64,000 nt of DNA from Pyxidicoccus sp. MSG2 (GTDB taxonomy: Bacteria > Myxococcota > Myxococcia > Myxococcales > Myxococcaceae), in assembly GCF_026626705.1 (NCBI RefSeq), contig NZ_JAPNKC010000001.1, forward strand, positions 12,773,001 to 12,837,000, written 5' to 3'. Shown piece by piece: positions 1 to 9,296 of this stretch. Each line of letters opens with the position of its first letter. Within the stretch, counting starts at the first letter, position 1. Below the pieces are notes generated by a model, which worked only from the letters and a program-made list of their open reading frames with translations, made no database searches and was not told where the DNA came from. Made by a program: the position numbers and the translations under genes.

Positions 1-2649
1 CTGGCGCTCGAAGGGGTACGTCGGCAGCGACAACCGCCGACGCTGCTCGTGCGCGTACACGTCCTGCCAGCGCACCTCCAGGCCCTGCTCCCACAGCGCG
101 CCAAGCGCCTCGCTCAGCGCCTCGTGCTCCGACGCCTTCACCCCCGCGCGCGGCAGCGAAGCCACCGCCCGCCCCGCGTGCCCGCGCAGTCCCAGCCGAG
201 CCAGCGCGGTGAGTGCCTGGTCCGGCCCCACCTCCAGGAACACGGTGCAGCCGTCGGCCTTCAGGGCCTCCAGCCCGTCACCGAAGCGCACCGGCGCCCG
301 CATCTGCCGCGCCCAGTACGCCGGGTCCGTCGCCTCCTCCGCGCGAATCCACGTGCCGGTGACGCTGGACACGTACGGCACCTGGGGCGCGGACAGCCGC
401 AGCCCCGACACCACGCGCTTCAGCTCGTCCATCAGCGGCTCCACGTCCGCCGAGTGGAACGCGTGCCCCGCCGGAAGCCGCAGCACGCCGAGCCCTCGCG
501 ACGTCAGCTCGCGCTCCAGCGCGTCCACCTCGGACGTGGGCCCGGACACCACGCACCGCTCCGGCCCGTTCACCGCGGCCAGCGCCAGCCCACCCGTCAG
601 CAGCGGACGCACCACCTCCTCCGCCGCGCCCACCGCCGTCATGCTCCCCGCGGGCAGCCGCGCCATCAGTCGCCCGCGCGCCGTCACCAGCGCCAGCGCG
701 TCCTCCAGCGGCATCACCCCCGCGAGGCACGCCGCCGTGTACTCACCGAAGCTATGCCCCAGCAGCGCGTACGGCTTCACGCCATACGCCTCCCAGAGCC
801 GGGCCAGCGCGTACTCCACGGAGAACAGCGCCGGCAGCGCGAAGCGCGGGTCCGCCAGCGTGTCGCGCGCGGCCGTCTCCGTTCCAGGCGCTGGCAGCAG
901 CACGCCGCGCAGCGCTGTCTCCAGCTGCGGCCCCAGCCCCGCCAGGCACGCATCCAGCGCCTCACGGTACGCCGGCTCCGCTGCGTACAGCTCGCGCCCC
1001 ATGCCCACCGACTGCGCGCCCTGCCCCGGAAGGAGGAAGGCCACGCGCCGCTCGCGCGCCGCCGCCACGTCCTCCAGCACCTGCGCCTTGCCCGGAGCCC
1101 GCAGCTTCGCCAGCAGGTCCGCCCGGTCCTTCGCCACCACGGCGCGCCGGTGCCCGAAGCCGCGCCGCCCCACGTTGCGTGTGAAGGCCACGTCCGCGAG
1201 CGCCACGTCGGAGGGCGCGGACTCCAGCCAGTGCGCCAGTTGCCCCGCCGTCGCGTCCAGCGCTCCCGCCGTGCGGGCGGACAGCGTCACCACCTGCGTG
1301 GGCCGGGCGCTCGGCGCGGGCGGCGGAGGCAGCGGCGCCTCTTCCAGCACCGCGTGCGCGTTGGTGCCGCCAATGCCGAACGAGCTGACACCCGCGCGCC
1401 GGGGCACGTCCCCCCGAGGCCAGGGCCGCCGCGAATCCACCACGAAGAAGGGGCTGTTCGCGAAGTCGATGGCCGGATTGGGCCGCTCGAAGTTGAGGCT
1501 GGGCGGCAGCTCTTCATGGTGCAGCGCGAGCGCCGCCTTCATCAGTCCGGCCAGGCCCGCCGCCGTGTCCAGGTGGCCGATGTTCGTCTTCACCGAGCCC
1601 AGGCCGCAGTAGCCCTTCCGGTCCGTCTGCCGCCGGTACGCCCGCGTGAGGGCCGCGACTTCAATCGGGTCACCCAACGCGGTGCCGGTGCCGTGCGCCT
1701 CCACGTAGCCGATGTCCCCCGCCTCCAGCCCCGCGTACGCCAGCGCCTCGCCGATGACGTCCGCCTGCCCCTCCACGCTCGGCGCCGTGTAGCCCACCTT
1801 CAGGCCACCGTCGTTGTTCAGCGCGGAGCCGCGGATGACGGCGTACACGTGGTCACCGTCCCGCAGCGCGTCCTCCAGCGGCTTGAGCACCACCGCCGTC
1901 ACGCCGTTGCCCGGCACCGTGCCGGCCGCCTTCGCGTCGAAGGCGCGGCAGTGTCCGTCCGGGGAGAGAATCATCCCGTCCTGGAAGAGGTAGCCCGTGC
2001 GCTGCGGCAGCGACAGGCGCGCCGCTCCAGCGATGGCCATGTCGGACTGGCGCAGCAGCAGGCTCTGGCAGGCCATGTGCACGGCCACCAGGCCCGTGGA
2101 GCAGGCGGTGTAGACGGCCAGGCTCTCGCCGCGCAGCTTCAGCTTGAAGGACGCCTTCGTCGCGAGGTTCTCACCCGTGGTGCCCAACAACTCGAAGAGC
2201 GAGGCCGGGTCCAGCTTCCCCTGCCCCAGCAGCGACAGCGTGTGCAGCGACGGTCCCGCGCCCGCGTAGAGGGAAATCTTCCCCGCGTAGCGCTCCGGGT
2301 CATACGCCGCGTCCTCGAGCGCGGACCACGCGCACTCCAGGAAGACGCGCTGCTGCGGGTCCATCCATTTCGCCTCGCGCGGCGGCACGTCGAAGAAGCC
2401 GGCGTCGAAGGACTCGCCCTCGTCCAGCACCGATGCCGCGGGCACGAAGTCGGGGTGCTTGCGCACCGACTCGGGCACCAACGGTGACGCCTCCAGCACC
2501 TCGGGCTTCAGGCGGGAGATGGACTCCACGCCCTCACACAGGTTGCGCCAGAAGGCGCGCAGATCCGCGGCGCCGGGAAAGCGCCCGGCCATGCCGATGA
2601 TAGCGATGTCGTTGCCACCAACGCCCGTCGTCGTGTCCTGTTCAGTCAT
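1..2649 (-). CDS. Type I polyketide synthase, KS-AT portion (3' end outside window)
   Basis: This is the first 883 codons of a modular polyketide synthase that extends a chain with an acyl unit. The ketosynthase fills about residues 12-430. Its active cysteine is C183 in YTACSTGL, and its two histidines are H319 (EAHGTGT) and H359 (NIGHLD). The acyltransferase follows at about 540-840, with the nucleophile S633 in GHSFGEY and a HAFHS motif at 732, which is typical of malonyl-CoA selectivity. The last visible residues are the usual post-AT linker ending in PTYPFERQ, so reductive domains, ACP or thioesterase lie beyond base 1. The ATG at 2649 overlaps the stop of the upstream NRPS (ATGACTGA), so the two are probably translationally coupled. 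The long plus-strand frames here are antisense artefacts of high GC. Confidence 0.95.
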   Translation of the reverse strand, partial: MTEQDTTTGVGGNDIAIIGMAGRFPGAADLRAFWRNLCEGVESISRLKPEVLEASPLVPESVRKHPDFVPAASVLDEGESFDAGFFDVPPREAKWMDPQQRVFLECAWSALEDAAYDPERYAGKISLYAGAGPSLHTLSLLGQGKLDPASLFELLGTTGENLATKASFKLKLRGESLAVYTACSTGLVAVHMACQSLLLRQSDMAIAGAARLSLPQRTGYLFQDGMILSPDGHCRAFDAKAAGTVPGNGVTAVVLKPLEDALRDGDHVYAVIRGSALNNDGGLKVGYTAPSVEGQADVIGEALAYAGLEAGDIGYVEAHGTGTALGDPIEVAALTRAYRRQTDRKGYCGLGSVKTNIGHLDTAAGLAGLMKAALALHHEELPPSLNFERPNPAIDFANSPFFVVDSRRPWPRGDVPRRAGVSSFGIGGTNAHAVLEEAPLPPPPAPSARPTQVVTLSARTAGALDATAGQLAHWLESAPSDVALADVAFTRNVGRRGFGHRRAVVAKDRADLLAKLRAPGKAQVLEDVAAARERRVAFLLPGQGAQSVGMGRELYAAEPAYREALDACLAGLGPQLETALRGVLLPAPGTETAARDTLADPRFALPALFSVEYALARLWEAYGVKPYALLGHSFGEYTAACLAGVMPLEDALALVTARGRLMARLPAGSMTAVGAAEEVVRPLLTGGLALAAVNGPERCVVSGPTSEVDALERELTSRGLGVLRLPAGHAFHSADVEPLMDELKRVVSGLRLSAPQVPYVSSVTGTWIRAEEATDPAYWARQMRAPVRFGDGLEALKADGCTVFLEVGPDQALTALARLGLRGHAGRAVASLPRAGVKASEHEALSEALGALWEQGLEVRWQDVYAHEQRRRLSLPTYPFERQ

Positions 2650-5600
2650 GGCCTCGGGTGTTCCTTCCGCGCCGCTGGAGGACCTGCCTGCGGGCCTCCG
2701 CGCGCTCCTGGTGCTTGACGCCTTCCGTCTCGGGCTTCGCCTCGGCGGACAGCCTCCGGGCGAGCGCGTGGACGGTGGGATGTTCGAAGAAGTGGGTGAT
2801 GGGGACGTCCCGACCGAGCGACTCGCGCAGCCGCGAGCACGCCCGCACCGCCGCCAGCGAGCTGCCGCCCAGGTCGTCGAAGAAGTGTGCGTGTACGCCG
2901 ACGGACGGGTGGCCCAGCACTTCGGCCCACGCGCGGGCGATGGACTCCTCCAGCGGCGTGCGGGGCGCACCATCCGGCGCCGCGGCCCTCGCGGGAGGAG
3001 GCAGCGCACGCGGGTCCACCTTGCCGCTCGCCATCAACGGCAGCGTGCCGAGCGGGATGATGTCCGCGGGCACCAGATGCTCAGGCAGCCGCGCGCGCAG
3101 CAGGGATTTCACCTCGCCCGGCGCGAGCGGCTCAGCGGATGCGGGCACCACGTAGGCCACCAGCCGGGGCTCTCCGCCCGCGGGAGGCCGCCACACGGTG
3201 ACATGGGCCTGCCGCATGCCGGCGACTTCGCGCAGCGCCACCTCCACCTCGCCCGGCTCGATGCGGAAACCGCGCAGCTTCACCTGCGCGTCCGCGCGGC
3301 CCACGAAGTCGAGCCGCCCGTCCGCGCGCCACCGCACCACGTCGCCCGTGCGGTACAGCCGCGCACCGGGCTCGCCACCGTACGCGTCCGGCACGAAGCG
3401 CTCGGCGGTCAGGTCCGGCCGGCCCAGGTAGCCGCGCGCCACGGACGGCCCGCCCACGTACAGCTCTCCCGCCACGCCCAGGGGCACGGGTTGCAGCGCC
3501 TCGTCCAGCACATACGCGTCGATGTGCGGCAGCGGCCGGCCGATGGGTGGCGGGCCCACGTCTCCCGGCGAGCAGCGCTCCCAGGTGGCGCACACCGTGA
3601 CTTCGGTGGGGCCATACGCGTTGACGAACGTCCGGCCGTTCGCGAAGCGCGTCACGAGGTCCGCCGGGCAGGCTTCGCCCGCGGACATGAGCATCGTCAA
3701 CTCCGGGAGCGGCGCCTCCGGCAGCAGCGTGGAGACGGACGGCGGCAGCGTCACCGCGGTGATGCGCTGCTCCTTCAGCACGCGGTGCAGCGCTTCGCCA
3801 GCGAGCAACTCACCCGGCGGAGGCAGGTGCAGCGTGGCGCCGGTGGTGAGGGCCTGGACGTACTCCGCCACCGAGGCATCGAAGGATGGCGAGGAGAACT
3901 GGAGCACCCGCGCGCCCGGGCCGAAGGGAAGGCCCGCGCCCATGGACTCGGACAGGTGCACCGCGCCCCGGTGTGTCACCGCCACGCCCTTGGGCCGCCC
4001 CGTGCTGCCCGACGTGTAGATGACGTAGGCCGCGCAGTCCGAAGACGGCACCGACGTGCCAGTCACGACGGGTTCCTCGGCGGCCTGACCCGGAGCGCCG
4101 TGTTCTTCCCAGAGCAGGGCTCGCACGCCCTCCGGCAGGGTGATGCGCTGCGCGAGCCGCCCATGCGCCAGCAACACCCGCGCGCCCGCATCCGCGAGCA
4201 TCCACGCCACGCGCTCGGGAGGGTGTGCCGGTTCGAACGGAACCACCGTTCCGCCCGCCTTGAGCACTGCGAGGAAGGCCACTACCGCCTCCGGCCCACC
4301 GCGCTCCAGCAACGTGCCCACGCGCACCTCGGGCCCCACGCCATGACGCCGCAGCCGGGCCGCGAGCCGTCCGGCCCACGCATCCACCTCGCGATACGTC
4401 CACCGGGTGGCGCCGGCCACGAGCGCCACGGCATCGGGAGTCCGCGCGGCCCAGGCCTCGAACAACGTATGCAGCTCCGCGCCGGCAGCGTGCTTCGGAG
4501 CCTCCGCTCGACGCCCCAGGTCCAGCAAGCCGCGCCGCTCGTCCGCATCCAGCAGCGACAGCTCCACCAGCGGGACGTCAGGTGCGGAGGAAGCCGCCTC
4601 CAGCAGCGCGCGCAGGTGACGGGCCATGCGCGCGGCGGCGTCCGCGTCGAAGAGGTCCGCGCAGTACTCCAAGCTGGCCGAGAAGCCGCCGTCCACCTCC
4701 GCCATCATCAGCGTGAGGTCGAAGGCGGAGGCGCGGTGGCCCAGGGGGAAGGACTCCAGCTCCAGCGCCCCCAGGCGGGCCCGTGCGCCCGGCTCTCCGA
4801 GGGCGAACGCGCCCAGCGCCTCGCGCCCGGGTCGGCCGGACTGCAGCGCGAACATCGCCTGGAAGACGGGCGCGCGGGACGCGTCCCTCCGGGGATGGAG
4901 CCGCTCGACGAGCCGGGCGAAGGGCAGCTCCTGGTGCTCCAGCGCCTCCAGCACGGTGCCACGCACCTGCGCCAGCAGTCCGGAGAAGGACAGCGCGCGG
5001 GGCATGCGTGCGCGCAGGGCCACGGGGTTGACGAAGTAGCCCACCTGCCGCGACAGGTCCGCGCGCGTGCGGCCCGCAGTGGGCGTGCCCACGATGACGT
5101 CCTCCTGGCCTGTGTAGCGACGCAGGAAGGCGACGTACCCCGCCAGCAACGTCATGAACGGCGTGGCGCCATGCGCGTGCGCCAGTGCCTTCAGGCGCGC
5201 GGCCGTCGGGGGCTCCACGCGGAACGACACCGTGGCGCCCCGGAAGGACTGGAGCCGGGGACGAGGCCGCGACGTGGGCAGATCCAGCGCCGGCAGCTCG
5301 CCGCCCAGCCGCTCGCGCCACCAGGCCTGGAGCGCGTCACCGGCAGGCCCCGTGTAGCGCGGATCCTGGGCCTGGAGGATGGCCGGTGCGGGAGGAGGCG
5401 GCGGGAGCAGCGCGGCGGATGTGCCCTGGACCTCGGCGGTGTAGAGCGCGCCCAATTCCTCGGCCAGCACCTCCAGCGACCAGAAGTCGGTGACCAGATG
5501 GTGCAGCACGAACAACAACACGGACCCGCCTGGCACCCCGGTGAACAGCCGCGCGCGGACGAGCGGCCCGTGCTCCAGGTCGAAGGGCCGATGCGCCTCG

Positions 5601-7993
5601 GCATCGAGCCGCTCACGCAAGACCTCCACCGTCATCGCCGAAGCGTCCTCCAGCTCCAGCGACGGCACGGACGCCGAGGGCCGCAGCACGGGCTCCCCGC
5701 GCTCCTCGGGGAACGCGCAGGCCAGGGCCGGGTGTCGCGTAACGAGCGTCGAGAACACGCGCGCGAGCACCGCGGCATCCACGGACGAGGTGAACCGCAG
5801 CGCGCGGGCCACATGGTACGCCGTGCTCCCGGGAGCCATGCGCTGGAGGAACCACAGCGCGCGCTGACCATCGGACACGTACGTCGCGCCATTCGCGGGA
5901 GTGGACGGCACCGCCTCCGAACGCACGGACGCGTCACCGCGCCGTTGCTCCACCCAGGCCGTGACTTCGCGCAGGCTCGGTCCCTGGAGCAGCAGCGCGG
6001 GCGGCAGCGACACGCGCCACCCCTCCTCCACCGCGTGCAGCACCTCCAGCGCGCGCAGCGAGTCGAGTCCGAAGTGGGTGAGCGGCGCATCCACGTCCAG
6101 CGCGCGCGCGTCCACACCGAGCAGCCCCGACACGCGCGACACGAGCCACGAGAGCACCTCGCCCTGCCCTGCCGCGGACACCTCGGAGACCCGGGGCTCG
6201 TCCCGCGTCCCCGACCCCGCCGCGTCCTCCACCTGTCCCTCGCGCCACTCCCGCACCACGTCCAGCGTGCCGGCCAGGAAGGCCTCGCGGCACGCGCGCC
6301 GCTGCACCTTCCCGCTGGACGTCTTGGGCAGCGCGCCCGCGGAGATGAGCACCACCGCATGCGCGGCCACGCCATGCTCCTCGGCCAGCGCCGCGCGGAT
6401 GCGCGTGAGCACCGTGTCCACGTCCCCCGCCACCTTCGCGGAGACCTCCTGCACCAGCGTGAGCCGCTCCTCCCCGTCCACCTCCACGGAGAACGCAGCG
6501 CCGCAGCCGGGGCGCAGGCCCGGGTGGCAGCGCTCCACGGACAGCTCCAAATCCTGCGGGTAGTGGTTCCGCCCGCGCAGCACCAGCACGTCCTTCAGCC
6601 GCCCGGTGACGAAGACCTCGCCGCCTTCGACGACGCCCAGGTCGCCGGTGCGCAGGTACGGCCCGTCCCCTGAGCCCGCCAGCCGACCGTGGAACGTGCG
6701 CGCGGTCTCCTCCGGCCGCTGCCAGTACCCATCCGCCACGCTGGGGCCACGCACCCAGAGTTCCCCCACCCGCCCCGGCGCGGACGGCACGCCCGTCTCC
6801 GGGTCCACCACGCGCAACTCCTGCCCGCCCAGCGCCGCGCCGCACCCCACCAGCACCGCCTCCACCTCGCCGTCCACCGGCGCCCGAGCCTCGCCGTGCC
6901 TCAGACCCTCGCGAGCGAAGCGCCGCACCACCGGGGCCTCCGCGCGCCGGCCACCAGTGACGATGAGCGTCCCCTCCGCCAGCCCGTAGCAGGGATAGAA
7001 CGCCTCGCGCCGGAAGCCCGAGGGCGCGAAGGCCTCCGCGAAGCGCTCCAGCGTCTCCTCGCGCACCGGCTCCGCGCCGCAGAACGCCACCTCCCAGCGG
7101 CTCAAGTCCAGCGCGGCCCGCTCCTCCGGTGTGCTCTTGCGCACACACAGGTCGAACGCGAAGTTGGGCCCGCCGCTCACCGTTCCGCCGAAGCGAGACA
7201 CCGCCTCCAGCCACCGCATGGGCTGTTGCAGGAAGAACAGCGGCGGCAGCAGCACGGTGGGGATGTCCCGGAACAGCGGCTGGAGGATGCCGCCAATCAG
7301 CCCCATGTCGTGGTACGGCGGCAGCCAGATGACGCCCACCGGATTCGGGGCCGCGTCGAAGCCGCGCGCGATCAGCCCCGAGTTGTGCAGCAGGTGCCGG
7401 TGCCGCAGCACCACGCCGCGCGGCGTCCCCGTGGAGCCCGACGTGTACTGGAGGAACGCCACCGCGTCGCCGTGCAATTCCACCGGCCGCCACGCCTCCG
7501 CTTCCTCCGCCGCCACCGAGTCCGTGGCCAGCCAGCGCAGCGCGCGCAGGTCCGGCGCGTCCTCCGTGAGCGGCTCCACCATCGCCGAGATTCCGGACGT
7601 GGTGAGCGCCACCCGCGCCCCGCAGTCCGCCACCAGCGCCTGGAGCCGGGGCAGCGTGCGCCCCAGCCGCATCGGGTCCGGCGGATACGCGGGCACCGCC
7701 ACCACGCCCGCGTACAGGCAGCCCAGGAAGCCGAGCACGTACTCGCGGCCGGGCGGGTACAGGAGCAACGCTCGGTCGCCCGGTGCCAGGTGCCGCCGCA
7801 GCAGTGCCGCCACCGCCCGCGCGCCCGCGTCCAGTTCCGCGTAGGTGACGGTGCGCTCCCCTTCCTCATCCAGGAAGGTGAAAACGTTCTGTCCCCCCTG
7901 CGCCGAGGCCCGGGCGCGGCAGAGGTCTACGAAGGTCAGGTCCTCGGGACAGACGAATTCGGAGGCGGGGTCGGCGCGCGTCGGCAGGTGCAT
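2642..7993 (-). CDS. FAAL-ACP-C-A-PCP lipopeptide-initiating NRPS
   Basis: This 1783-residue protein should activate a fatty acid as acyl-AMP, load it on its own ACP and condense it with one amino acid before handing over to the downstream PKS. Domains in order: fatty-acyl-AMP ligase (about 20-580; core YTSGSTGTPRG at 183-193, YHDMGLIGG, FAAL-type insertion around 280-310); ACP with FGLDSL (S645); condensation domain with HHLVTDFWS at 831-839; adenylation domain with YTSGSTGRPKG at 1326-1336 and NAYGPTE; PCP with LGGSSL (S1712). By my alignment to GrsA the pocket residues read D-A-V-T-M-A-A-V-C-K, suggesting a hydrophobic substrate. I chose ATG 7993; a TTG at 8065 would add 24 poorly FAAL-like residues. 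Confidence 0.95.
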   Translation of the reverse strand: MHLPTRADPASEFVCPEDLTFVDLCRARASAQGGQNVFTFLDEEGERTVTYAELDAGARAVAALLRRHLAPGDRALLLYPPGREYVLGFLGCLYAGVVAVPAYPPDPMRLGRTLPRLQALVADCGARVALTTSGISAMVEPLTEDAPDLRALRWLATDSVAAEEAEAWRPVELHGDAVAFLQYTSGSTGTPRGVVLRHRHLLHNSGLIARGFDAAPNPVGVIWLPPYHDMGLIGGILQPLFRDIPTVLLPPLFFLQQPMRWLEAVSRFGGTVSGGPNFAFDLCVRKSTPEERAALDLSRWEVAFCGAEPVREETLERFAEAFAPSGFRREAFYPCYGLAEGTLIVTGGRRAEAPVVRRFAREGLRHGEARAPVDGEVEAVLVGCGAALGGQELRVVDPETGVPSAPGRVGELWVRGPSVADGYWQRPEETARTFHGRLAGSGDGPYLRTGDLGVVEGGEVFVTGRLKDVLVLRGRNHYPQDLELSVERCHPGLRPGCGAAFSVEVDGEERLTLVQEVSAKVAGDVDTVLTRIRAALAEEHGVAAHAVVLISAGALPKTSSGKVQRRACREAFLAGTLDVVREWREGQVEDAAGSGTRDEPRVSEVSAAGQGEVLSWLVSRVSGLLGVDARALDVDAPLTHFGLDSLRALEVLHAVEEGWRVSLPPALLLQGPSLREVTAWVEQRRGDASVRSEAVPSTPANGATYVSDGQRALWFLQRMAPGSTAYHVARALRFTSSVDAAVLARVFSTLVTRHPALACAFPEERGEPVLRPSASVPSLELEDASAMTVEVLRERLDAEAHRPFDLEHGPLVRARLFTGVPGGSVLLFVLHHLVTDFWSLEVLAEELGALYTAEVQGTSAALLPPPPPAPAILQAQDPRYTGPAGDALQAWWRERLGGELPALDLPTSRPRPRLQSFRGATVSFRVEPPTAARLKALAHAHGATPFMTLLAGYVAFLRRYTGQEDVIVGTPTAGRTRADLSRQVGYFVNPVALRARMPRALSFSGLLAQVRGTVLEALEHQELPFARLVERLHPRRDASRAPVFQAMFALQSGRPGREALGAFALGEPGARARLGALELESFPLGHRASAFDLTLMMAEVDGGFSASLEYCADLFDADAAARMARHLRALLEAASSAPDVPLVELSLLDADERRGLLDLGRRAEAPKHAAGAELHTLFEAWAARTPDAVALVAGATRWTYREVDAWAGRLAARLRRHGVGPEVRVGTLLERGGPEAVVAFLAVLKAGGTVVPFEPAHPPERVAWMLADAGARVLLAHGRLAQRITLPEGVRALLWEEHGAPGQAAEEPVVTGTSVPSSDCAAYVIYTSGSTGRPKGVAVTHRGAVHLSESMGAGLPFGPGARVLQFSSPSFDASVAEYVQALTTGATLHLPPPGELLAGEALHRVLKEQRITAVTLPPSVSTLLPEAPLPELTMLMSAGEACPADLVTRFANGRTFVNAYGPTEVTVCATWERCSPGDVGPPPIGRPLPHIDAYVLDEALQPVPLGVAGELYVGGPSVARGYLGRPDLTAERFVPDAYGGEPGARLYRTGDVVRWRADGRLDFVGRADAQVKLRGFRIEPGEVEVALREVAGMRQAHVTVWRPPAGGEPRLVAYVVPASAEPLAPGEVKSLLRARLPEHLVPADIIPLGTLPLMASGKVDPRALPPPARAAAPDGAPRTPLEESIARAWAEVLGHPSVGVHAHFFDDLGGSSLAAVRACSRLRESLGRDVPITHFFEHPTVHALARRLSAEAKPETEGVKHQERAEARRQVLQRRGRNTRGHD

Positions 7994-8255
7994 GTCGTGA
8001 GTCCCGGGGGGCCTTCCCAGGAGGGCGCCATAGACGGAAACCCCACGCGCGCACCCCACCCGCAATCCAGGGGGGCCCGCCCGACGGCTCCGCTCAGCGA
8101 CCCCCTCGGATTCCCCGTACGTTTAGCGGAATCTGGGCAATCAGAAAAGACACCCGTTCATGAAAGACCCACCCGCCCGGAGTATGACGCGAGGGCTCCA
8201 GGGAGAGGGGCGTGCAAGCGTCCCCTGAACCCCGGCTCGACGGAGGAATCAACCG
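7994..8255. promoter_or_regulatory. Divergent intergenic region between NRPS and aldo/keto reductase
   Basis: This 262-bp stretch must hold the promoters of the minus-strand assembly line and the plus-strand reductase. It contains a spaced inverted repeat, GATTCC (8109-8114) and GGAATC (8128-8133), which could be an operator but is short enough to be chance. A GGAGG ribosome binding site lies at 8242-8246 before the reductase. I see no confident -35/-10 pair. Confidence 0.4.
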
Positions 8256-9236
8256 ATGAAGTACACCAACCTGGGTCGCACCGGCCTGCGCGTGTCCCGC
8301 ATCTGCCTGGGCTGCATGAGCTACGGCACGCCTACCTGGCGCCCATGGGTGCTGGACGAGGAAGCAGCGCAGCCCTTCTTCCGCCGTGCGGTGGAGCTGG
8401 GCATCAACTTCTTCGACACCGCGGACATGTACTCGATGGGTGTGAGCGAGGAAGTCACCGGCCGAGCACTGCGCCGCTACGCGCGCATGGACGAGGTGGT
8501 GATTGCCACCAAGGTCTACTTCCCCATGGGCGACGGGCAGAACCTGCGCGGCCTGTCGCGCAAGCACATCGTCCAGGGCTGCGAGGCGAGCCTGAAGCGG
8601 CTGGGCGTGGAGGCCATCGACCTCTATCAAATCCACCGCATGGACCCGAACACGCCGCTGGAGGAGACGCTGTCCGCGTTGGATCAGCTCGTGCGCCAGG
8701 GGAAGGTGCGCTACCTGGGCGCGTCGTCCGCGTACGCGTGGCAGTTCGCACGGGCGCTGGGCGTGGCGGACCTGCACGGCTGGTCGCGCTTCGTCTCCAT
8801 GCAGGGCCACTACAACCTCGTCTACCGCGAGGAGGAGCGGGAGATGCTGCCCCTGTGCGAGTCCGAGGGCATCGGCGTCATCCCCTGGTCTCCGCTGGCG
8901 CGTGGCCTGCTCGCGGGCTCGCGCAAGTCGCTGGACGACCGCAGCTCCACGGCCCGCGCGAAGTCGGACACCTTCTCCGGCCAGCTCTATGACCAGCCCG
9001 GAGACTGGGAGGTGGCGGAGGCCACGCAGAAGGTGGCCGCCGCGCGCAACGTGCCGCCCGCGCAGGTGGCGCTGGCGTGGCTGCTGTCGCGGCCGCAGGT
9101 GACGGCGCCCATCATCGGCGCCACGAAGCCCGAGCACCTGGAGGACGCCGTGCGCGCGGTGGACCTCAAGCTGGCCCCCGAGGAGCTGAAGGCGCTCGAG
9201 GCGCCCTACAAGCCCCACGAGGTGCGCGGCATGTGA
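8256..9236 (+). CDS. Aldo/keto reductase
   Basis: This is a 326-residue NAD(P)H-dependent oxidoreductase of the AKR superfamily (TIM barrel, cytoplasmic). The catalytic tetrad is visible: D54 and Y59 in FFDTADMY, K86 in ATKVYF, and H127 in YQIHRMD. The C-terminal cofactor signature (APIIGATKPEHLEDA) is also present. The start is supported by GGAGG nine bases upstream. Its sequence is closest in style to the YajO/tas-like general carbonyl reductases. It is transcribed away from the NRPS; a tailoring role for the lipopeptide is possible but nothing in the sequence proves it. Confidence 0.93.
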   Translation: MKYTNLGRTGLRVSRICLGCMSYGTPTWRPWVLDEEAAQPFFRRAVELGINFFDTADMYSMGVSEEVTGRALRRYARMDEVVIATKVYFPMGDGQNLRGLSRKHIVQGCEASLKRLGVEAIDLYQIHRMDPNTPLEETLSALDQLVRQGKVRYLGASSAYAWQFARALGVADLHGWSRFVSMQGHYNLVYREEEREMLPLCESEGIGVIPWSPLARGLLAGSRKSLDDRSSTARAKSDTFSGQLYDQPGDWEVAEATQKVAAARNVPPAQVALAWLLSRPQVTAPIIGATKPEHLEDAVRAVDLKLAPEELKALEAPYKPHEVRGM

Positions 9237-9296
9237 CGCACGCGGAGGTCCCTCCCGGGACTGAGCTAGAGTCCAGCGCTCATCCCGGAGAACTCC

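Noticed and set aside
49-6673. Two very long plus-strand open frames (812 and 1404 codons)
   Set aside because: They are antisense to the PKS and NRPS, whose domains and motifs are clear on the minus strand; composition is Arg/His/Pro-rich as expected for high-GC shadow frames.
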